From Rutidosis leptorrhynchoides (lineage: Eukaryota > Streptophyta > Magnoliopsida > Asterales > Asteraceae), in assembly GCF_046630445.1 (NCBI RefSeq), contig NC_092341.1, positions 288,414,001 to 288,478,000 of the forward strand: a stretch of DNA of 64,000 bases. Reading direction: 5' to 3'. Made by a program: the position numbers and the translations under genes. Positions 56,374 through 64,000 of this stretch are shown here, piece by piece; positions within the stretch are counted from its first letter, which is position 1; each line of letters opens with the position of its first letter. The notes under the pieces are model-generated. The model saw only the letters and a list, made by a program, of their open reading frames with translations, was not told the origin of the DNA and did not search any database.

Positions 56374-59300
56374 TACTTCAAACTGAAATGTCCCGTTCTT
56401 ATTGATTAAAAACGTTCCATATTAATTGATTTCGTTGCGAGGTTTTGACCTCTATATGAGACGTTTTTCAAAGACTGCATTCATTTTTAAAACAAACCAT
56501 AACCTTTATTTCATAAATAAAGGTTTAAAAAGCTTTACGTAGATTATCAAATAATGATAATCTAAAATATCATGTTTACACACGACCATTACATAATGGT
56601 TTACAATACAAATATGTTACATCGAAATCAGTTTCTTGAATGCAGTTTTTACACAATATCATACAAACATGGACTCCAAATCTTGTCCTTATTTTAGTAT
56701 GCAACAGCGGAAGCTCTTAGTATTCACCTGAGAATAAAGATGCTTTAAACGTCAACAAAAATGTTGGTGAGTTATAGGTTTAACCTATATATATCAAATC
56801 GTAACAATAGACCACAAGATTTCACATTTCAATACACATCCCATACATAGAGATAAAAATCATTCATATGGTGAACACCTGGTAACCGACATTAACAAGA
56901 TGCATATATAAGAATATCCCCATCATTCCGGGACACCCTTCGGATATGATATAAATTTCGAAGTACTAAAGCATCTGGTACTTTGGATGAGGTTTGTTAG
57001 GCCCAATAGATCTATCTTTAGAATTCGTATCAATTAGGGTGTCTGTTCCCTAATTCTTAGATTACCAGACTTAATAAAAAGGGGCATATTCGATTTCGAT
57101 AATTCAACCATAGAATGTAGTTTCACTTACTTGTGTCTATTTTGTAAATCATTTATAAAACCTGCATGTATTCTCATCCCAAAAATATTAGATTTTAAAA
57201 GTGGGACTATAACTCACTTTCACAGATTTTTACTTCGTTGGGAAATAAGACTTGGTCACTGGTTGATTCACGAACCTATAACAAATATGTACATATATAT
57301 CAAAGTATGTTCAAAATATATTTACAACACTTTTAATACATTTTGATGTTTTAAGTTTATTAAGTCAGCTGTCCTCGTTAGTAACCTACAACTAGTTGTC
57401 CACAGTTAGATGTACAGAAATAAATCGATATATATTATCTTGAATCAATCCACGACCAGTGTATACGTATACTAGTATTGATCACAACTCAAACTATATA
57501 TATTTTGGAATCAACCTCAACCCTGTATAGCTAACTCCAACATTCACATATAGAGTGTCTATGGTTGTTCCGAAATATATATAGATGTGTCGACATGATA
57601 GGTCGAAACATTGTATACGAGTCTATGGTATCTCAAGATTACATAATATACAATACAAGTTGATTAAGTTATGGTTGGAATAGATTTGTTATCAATTTTC
57701 ACGTAGCTAAAATGAGAAAAATTATCCAATCTTGTTTTACCCATAACTTCTTCATTTTAAATCCGTTTTGAGTGAATCAAATTGCTATGGTTTCATATTG
57801 AACTATATTTTATGAATCTAAATAGAAAAAGTATAGGTTTATAGTCAGAAAAATAAGTTACAAGTCATTTTTGTAAAGGTAGTCATTTCAGTCGAAAGAA
57901 CGACGTCTAGATGACCATTTTAGAAAACATACTTCCACTTTGAGTTTAACCATAATTTTTGGATATAGTTTCATGTTCATAATAAAAATAATTTTCCCAG
58001 AATAACAACTTTTAAATCAAAGTTTATCATATTTTTTAATTAACTAACCCAAAACAGCCCGCAGTGTTACTACGACGGCGTAAATTCGGTTTTACGGTGT
58101 TTTTTGTATTTCCAGGTTTTAAATCATTAAGTTAGCATATCATATAGATATAGAACATGTGTTTAGTTGATTTTAAAAGTCAAGTTAGAAGAATTAACTT
58201 TTATTTGCGAACAAGTTTAGAATTAACTAAACTATGTTCTAGTGATTACAAGTTTAAACCTTCGAATAAGATAGCTTTATATGTATGAATAGAATGATGT
58301 TATGAACATCATTACTACCTCAAGTTCCTTGGATAAACCTACTGGAAAAGTGAAGAATGGATCTAGTTTCAACGGATCCTTGGATGGCTCGAAGTTCTTG
58401 AAGCAGAATCATGACACGAAAACAAGTTCAAGTAAGATCATCACTTGAAATAAGATTGTTATAGTTATAGAAATTGAACCAAAGGTTGAATATGATTATT
58501 ACCTTGTATTAGAATGATAACCTAGTGTAAGAAACAAAGATTTCTTGAGGTTGGATGATCACCTTACAAGATTGGAAGTGAGCTAGCAAACTTGAAAGTA
58601 TTCTTGATTTTTATGTAACTAGAACTTGTAGAATTTATGAAGAACACTTAGAACTTGAAGATAGAACTTGAGAGAGATCAATTAGATGAAGAAAATTGAA
58701 GAATGAAAGTGTTCGTAGGTGTTTTTGGTCGTTGGTGTATGGATTAGATATAAAGGATATGTAATTTTGTTTTCATGTAAATAAGTCATGAATGATTACT
58801 CATATTTTTGTAATTTTATGAGATATTTCATGCTAGTTGCCAAATGATGGTTTCCACATGTGTTAGGTGACTCACATGGGCTGCTAAGAGCTGATAATTG
58901 GAGTGTATATACCAATAGTACATACATCTAAAAGCTGTGTATTGTACGAGTACGAATACGGGTGCATATGAGTAGAATTGTTGATGAAACTGAACGATGA
59001 TGTAATTGTAAGCATTTTTGTTAAGTAGAAGTATTTTGATAAGTGTATGGAAGTATTTCAAAAGTGTATAAATACATATTAAAACACTACATGTATATAC
59101 ATTTTAACTGAGTCGTTAAGTCATCGTTAGTCGTTACATGTAAGTGTTGTTTTGAAACCTTTAGGTTAACGATCTTGTTAAATGTTGTTAACCCAATGTT
59201 TATAATATCAAATGAGATTTTAAATTATTATATTATCATGATATTATCATGTATGAATATCTCTTAATATGATATATATACATTAAATGTCTTTACAACG

Positions 59301-59415
59301 ATAATCGTTACATATATGTCTCGTTTAAAAATCATTAAGTTAGTAGTCTTGTTTTTACATATGTAGTTCATTGTTAATATACTTAATGATATGTTTACTT
59401 ATCATAATATCATGT

Positions 59416-59510
<95 letters not shown>

Positions 59511-59724
59511 ATATATATGTCATCATATAGTTTTTACAAGTTTTAACGTTCGTGAATCACCGGTCAACTTGGGTGGTCAATTGTCTATATGAAACCTATT
59601 TCAATTAATCAAGTCTTAACAAGTTTGATTGCTTAACATGTTGGAAACATTTAATCATGTAAATATCAATTTCATTTAATATATATATATATAAACATGG
59701 AAAAGTTCGGGTCACTACATACTT
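56374..59724 (-). mobile_element. Solo LTR of an E1/E2-related family, nested in the Athila element
   Basis: On the minus strand it runs TGTAGTGACCCGAAC (59719) to GGGACATTTCA (56384), about 3.34 kb. It shares blocks with the E1 LTR, such as GTGAACACCTGGTAACCGAC, GTTAGGCCCAATAGATCTAT and TTGTGTCTATTTTGTAAA. The duplication TACTT is at 56374-56378 and 59720-59724, with five extra bases (CAAAC) between the left copy and the canonical LTR end. No internal region, so an LTR-LTR recombination remnant. It falls in the gag-pol stretch of the Athila element and must post-date that insertion. Confidence 0.82.
59417..59508. repeat. (TA)n microsatellite
   Basis: About 92 bp of TA inside the solo LTR. 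Confidence 0.95.
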
Positions 59725-61246
59725 ATTGTTCCAAATTTTGAATAGAAGCTTGTTGATTTCTAAATGCTTGAGCATTTTGTTCGTTCGTTTGTTTCTGAGA
59801 TGTGAAAAACTGCGTTTGAGTTTCAACTAGCTTCGTCATCATATCTTCTAAATTCGGCTTTTTATCATCGGTTTGTGGTGGTTTGTTTTGAAAATTAGGT
59901 CTTTGCTGATTGTAAGTATTATTGGATACTTGTTGATTGCTAGGACCTTGTTGGTTGTTGTATGGAATATTTCGGTTATAATTCTGGTTTTGATTGTAAA
60001 TCGGTCTTGGCGGTTGATAATTATTCTGATAATTATTTCCAGGCCTTTGGTTTAGATATGAAACATTCTCTCTTTGTTCCATTGTTAATTCAATACTGAG
60101 ACAATCTTTTGTCAAATGTGGTCCTCCACACTGCTCACAACTAATTCGTATTGAGGGGATATCTTTAGTCATCTTTTCCATTCGTCTCTCGACAGCATCT
60201 ATCTTTGCGGAAATGGAATCTAAGTCATGGCTAGAATCGGCTCTAGCTGCTTTAGATGATCTAACGATATCTTTTTCTTGGTGCCACTCATGTGAGTGGG
60301 AAGCAGTGTTATCAATAATTTTATAAGCATCAGTTTCGGTTTTCTTCATAATAGAACCACCAGCTGCTATGTCGATGTCTTTCCTTGTAGTGATGTCGCA
60401 TCCTTGGTAGAATATTTGTACTATTTGACAGGTGTCTAAACCATGTTGCGGACATCCTCTTAATAACTTTCCAAATCTTGTCCACGCCTCATATAGAGTT
60501 TCATTTGGCTTCTGTGTAAACGTAACAATTTCTCCTTGAAGTCTTACGGCTTTAGATGCCGGAAAGAATTGTTTAAGAAATTTTTCAACTAAAACGTCCC
60601 ATGTATCGATCGCCCCTTCAGGTAATGATTCCAACCAATCTTTGGCTTCTCCCTTTAAAGTCCAGGGAAATAACATGAGATATACCTGTTCATCCTCCAC
60701 TTCTCGGATTTTAAATAGAGTGCAGATCCTATTAAAGGTACGAAGATGTTCATTTGGATCTTCCTTCGGCGCACCACTAAATTGGCATTGATTAGTCACC
60801 ATGTGTAGAATTTGTCCTTTGATTTCATAATCTGGCGCATTAATGTCAGGATGAGTAATTGCGTGACCTTGGCCAGTGCGTTTAGCTCTCATTCGGTCTT
60901 CCATACTTAAAGGTTCCAGATTCTCCATAATTGAATTTGTTAAATCGGAATCACTAGAGGATTCTGATTTAATGGTTCGTTCCTCAACAATCTCTGTTTG
61001 AATGATTGGTGGTTCCGGAGGAAAATTTAATGGTTCAGGATCTATGAATCGTCCCTGAATATTCTCCGGATTCTCAATTGTGAGGTCGGGTTCAAAAAAT
61101 GGATTATCGGAAATTTGAATTGGAGTACTTGGTCGACTGGATGACGATTCTAAAGAAAAATCAACGGTGGTAATATTTGCTAGATGTCTTGATCTAGTTA
61201 CAGGTGGTGAACGTACAAAAGGTGGTGAACGTCTTGCTCGGTGCAT
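59723..61246 (-). CDS. Athila gag
   Basis: 507 codons, ATG-started. The N-terminus is Pro/Ser-rich and disordered (1-130). Then a Retrotrans_gag-type capsid region (about 140-290): YEIKGQILHMVTNQCQFSGA, LFPWTLKGEAKDWLESLPEG and FLKQFFPASKAVRLQGEI. A canonical zinc knuckle CEQCGGPHLTKDC (CX2CX4HX4C) follows near residue 380, then a long Asn/Gln/Tyr-rich tail. The region abuts the nested solo LTR at its 3' side. Fossil element. Confidence 0.88.
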   Translation of the reverse strand: MHRARRSPPFVRSPPVTRSRHLANITTVDFSLESSSSRPSTPIQISDNPFFEPDLTIENPENIQGRFIDPEPLNFPPEPPIIQTEIVEERTIKSESSSDSDLTNSIMENLEPLSMEDRMRAKRTGQGHAITHPDINAPDYEIKGQILHMVTNQCQFSGAPKEDPNEHLRTFNRICTLFKIREVEDEQVYLMLFPWTLKGEAKDWLESLPEGAIDTWDVLVEKFLKQFFPASKAVRLQGEIVTFTQKPNETLYEAWTRFGKLLRGCPQHGLDTCQIVQIFYQGCDITTRKDIDIAAGGSIMKKTETDAYKIIDNTASHSHEWHQEKDIVRSSKAARADSSHDLDSISAKIDAVERRMEKMTKDIPSIRISCEQCGGPHLTKDCLSIELTMEQRENVSYLNQRPGNNYQNNYQPPRPIYNQNQNYNRNIPYNNQQGPSNQQVSNNTYNQQRPNFQNKPPQTDDKKPNLEDMMTKLVETQTQFFTSQKQTNEQNAQAFRNQQASIQNLEQ

Positions 61247-62641
61247 TCACTTAATATCCTATTAGTTTTTAAAAAGGAAAGAAAAATTATATAAGTTATC
61301 CAATTAATAGACTTTTCTGATTTTGCCCACGTTTCGAATAGCCAAAAGATGCAGCAGAGGGGCAGGATTCATTTGGTCTCAATATAATTGAGGATTGTTT
61401 GGCTCCAATAACCCGGTCCACGTACAAATCCAACTATTACTACGAACCAGAAAATTTTGATGTCTATCAATTTAACCACTTAAAATAAATTTTCGTAATT
61501 TTAAGAAATTTAGATAAGAAGTAAAATAAAAATCTATGTCCTAAAACTAGAATGGCGAGAAATAAGAAAGAAAAAGAGCGCGTCGAAAAAAGTCGAAAAA
61601 GAAAAAAAATTGAAAAAGGCGTCGAAAAATAAAAGAGTGACTTATAAAACTTAAAAATACTTGACTAACCCAACCTTATTACTATCACTAACTTAAAATT
61701 ATAATCGCAAATTGCGATTACTAATTGGAATGATAATTGATACATAGGTAAAAGGCGTCTAAAAATATTAAAGCTTACAAGTAGAACTATATCCCAAATG
61801 GCAATAACTTAAAAAGGTACTAAAACTTAAAAAGGCGTCGCAAAATTCTAAAGCACCTAAATCTTAGTCTAAAGAAAAAGCACTTAAGAGATTTTACGAC
61901 AGAGCCTAAAAATTTAGAAATAAAAATAACTATGGCAAAAACTATGAATTAATAACTAAATACGAGCGAAAAATACAAATATTACGCTAAAACAATTAAA
62001 AAGGTACAAAATATAAAAATAAAACTAAAGTTTATGAAAATACAATTTTTATAAAAATATTATTTTTATATTATTTATTTTATAAAAGTATTAATTTTAT
62101 ATTTTATAAAACTAATTAAACTTAAAAATACAAATTAAATAAATAACTAAATTAAATATTTATCTAATCTAACCTAATTAGGGTTTAAATATAATAATAA
62201 TAATTATAAACTGTAATTAATGCAGTACTCAGTCAACTGTGGCGTGTCAGACGGGCTCATGCGATCGCATGAGTCCTAAGTTATCCAGCCATGCGATCGC
62301 ATGGGCTAGGGTTTCGGGCCACAGAGTGGGCTGCTACAGTACCAGGCTCCGAGTGTTTTTTTTTATTTTTTATTTTTTTTATTTTATATATTTATGTAAT
62401 ATATTTATATAAATTAAATAAAACTTATATTTTTATAAAATAAAGATAAATAAACTTTTATAGAACTTAAATATTTAACAAACTCTTAAAAATATTTATA
62501 TTTTTGTTTTCTTTTTATATTTTCGAATATATTAAAACGTATTTTTTACAAAAGCGTATTTTAATAAAAGTAAACTAAAAATAAAAATCTTTTTGTTTTT
62601 TTCTTTTTAGCGTTGCGCTTTCGGCTTTTAAGCTAGATGGT
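61247..62641 (-). other. Athila 5' leader
   Basis: About 1.4 kb, AT-rich, no frame of note, between PBS and gag. It holds the third palindrome pair. Confidence 0.7.
62256..62304. promoter_or_regulatory. Palindrome pair in the Athila 5' leader
   Basis: 18-bp (62256-62273) and 16-bp (62289-62304) perfect palindromes centred on CATGCGATCGCATG, with a 15-bp gap. On their plus-strand right side GCTACAGT recurs (62333-62340), as it does beside the 50721-50772 pair (50779-50786). Confidence 0.7.
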
Positions 62642-62659
62642 TCCCCGGCAGCGGCGCCA
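62642..62659 (-). other. Athila primer-binding site
   Basis: On the minus strand TGGCGCCGCTGCCGGGGA, eight bases inside the 5' LTR edge. It is of the tRNA-Asp type used by Athila/Tat elements. Confidence 0.85.
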
Positions 62660-62667
62660 AAAATACT

Positions 62668-64000
62668 TGATAGTGTAAGCTAAGGGGTATAAAATACTAT
62701 TAAATTTTAGCAGGAAATACTATTAAATACGATACAATTTTATACAAGATATTTATTTATTTATTGAATGGATATACTTAAAACCTTGCTACAACACTTA
62801 TAGACAGTGTACCTAATCGTACAGTAGTGTAGTTTTTAGTAAGTTCGGTTCGTTCCACAGGGAATCTTTTAATCAAAGCTTAACGCTATATTAGTTTAAT
62901 TTATAAAAATACGAATATATATATATATATATAAGTAATATTATTATTTTAAAGGGGGGTTTTTACCATTTAATGACCGGTTTGTCGATTTTAAAACTTT
63001 AGTCGCAGTTAAAACAAAATGTAAAATATTAAATAAATAAAAGACTTAATTTAAAGCGTAAAGTAAATAACGATAATGAAATTGCGATATATAAAAGTGC
63101 GATAAAATAAACTTGCGATAATTAAAAAGTACGATAATTAAAAGTGCAATTAAATACAATAACAATAAATAAAAGTGCTATAATTAGAAGTGCAATTAAA
63201 TATAAAATAAAGGAAATTAAATATGAAATAAAAGAATTATGCTTATTTAAACTTCCGTAATCATGATGTTTGACGTGTTGATTTTAGTTTTATGCCCATG
63301 GGTTAATTGTCCTTTGTCCTGGATTATTTAATATGTCCGTCTGGTTTTTGTCCATAACAGTCCATCAGTCATAAATATAAAGTGCGAGTGTCCTCGTCAA
63401 ATTATCCTTATACCCGAAGTTAAATATTCCAACTAATTGGGGACTTAAACTGTAACAAGATTTTAATACTTTGTTTAATAATTACACCAGGATGTCGACT
63501 GAGTGTAACCCAAGGTTTTAATACTTTGTTATCAATTATGCCAAGTGTCCTTGTACATAATTTCACCCCTGTTTTAATAATTCTAGTGGCTATTAATCCA
63601 TTCCCGTGTCCGGTTAAATGAACGATTATTCGTACATATAAATACCCCGCCCATCGTGTCCGATCGAGTGTAAATGGTTATTTATAGGAACGCCCAATTG
63701 TAAATCTTTATATTAACATTAACAAACTACCATTTAGTTAAACAAATATAAAGCCCATTAATAGCCCATAGTCTAATTTCCACAAGTGTCGTTCTTTTGT
63801 CCAAACCCCAATTATGGTACAAAGCCCAATTATCCAATTTTAATATTTTTAGCCCAACATCATGATTACTTCGGATTAAATAAGCATAATAATAACTTAG
63901 CTACGAGACATTAATGTAAAAAGGTTGAACATAACTTACAATGATTAAAAATAGCGTAGCGTTACACGGACAGAATTTCGACTTACACCCTTACAACATT
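62668..64000 (-). repeat. Athila 5' LTR, partial (window edge)
   Basis: Matches 44283-45620 of the 3' LTR with about 1% difference; the last ~670 bp, including the promoter and palindromes, are beyond the window. Confidence 0.93.

Overview
This is plant nuclear DNA: AT-rich, intron-bearing genes for a chloroplast protein, a nucleolar protein and a purine-salvage enzyme, set in nested LTR retrotransposons, LINEs, MITE-like elements and Helitron ends. The LTR families (termini of the TGTGACGACCCGG...GGGTCCTTTCA type, and Athila-type Ty3/gypsy) and the gene models suggest a eudicot, probably Asteraceae. The species is an inference from repeat style, not something the sequence proves.

Layout. 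1-1585: end of an Athila-type LTR whose element, if any, lies left of the window. 1586-18460: two related non-autonomous LTR elements nested in opposite orientation. The younger, complete one (E2, 9342-18000, TSD CCAAC) sits inside the 5' LTR of an older, truncated one (E1, 1970-9341 plus 18006-18460), making a giant inverted repeat. 18461-20910: gene-poor DNA ending in a ~1 kb fold-back element. 21153-28988 (+): an eight-exon gene for a chloroplast S1-domain protein (RLSB/PDE338 type). Its 5.7 kb first intron holds a decayed antisense LINE and a hAT-type MITE. 29352-29655: Harbinger-type MITE. 30528-30531: Helitron 3' end. 30711-34820 (+): 5'-truncated LINE with an intact ORF2 and perfect 14-bp target duplication. 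35076-36332 (+): intronless ribosomal-L1-domain (RSL1D1/Utp30/Cic1-like) gene with an upstream telo-box. 38177-~39000: Helitron-like element on the minus strand. 39716-41470 (-): three-exon hypoxanthine-guanine phosphoribosyltransferase gene. 42046-43434: second fold-back element. 43540-44270: decayed copia integrase remnant. 44283-64000: Athila-type Ty3/gypsy element on the minus strand, with 3' LTR, env-like region, zinc-knuckle ORF, pol, gag, tRNA-Asp-type PBS and most of the 5' LTR. A solo LTR related to E1/E2 splits it.

The three host genes have unrelated housekeeping jobs: chloroplast rbcL mRNA binding, ribosome biogenesis and purine salvage. RLSB and HGPT are also near neighbours in Arabidopsis (At1g71720 and At1g71750), so the block appears to be an old collinear segment swollen by transposons.

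The most unexplained signal is in the Athila element. Three pairs of perfect 16-22 bp palindromes, all centred on CATGCGATCGCATG, lie just upstream of the LTR TATA box, in the 5' leader, and upstream of the env-like frame. The LTR at the window start lacks them.
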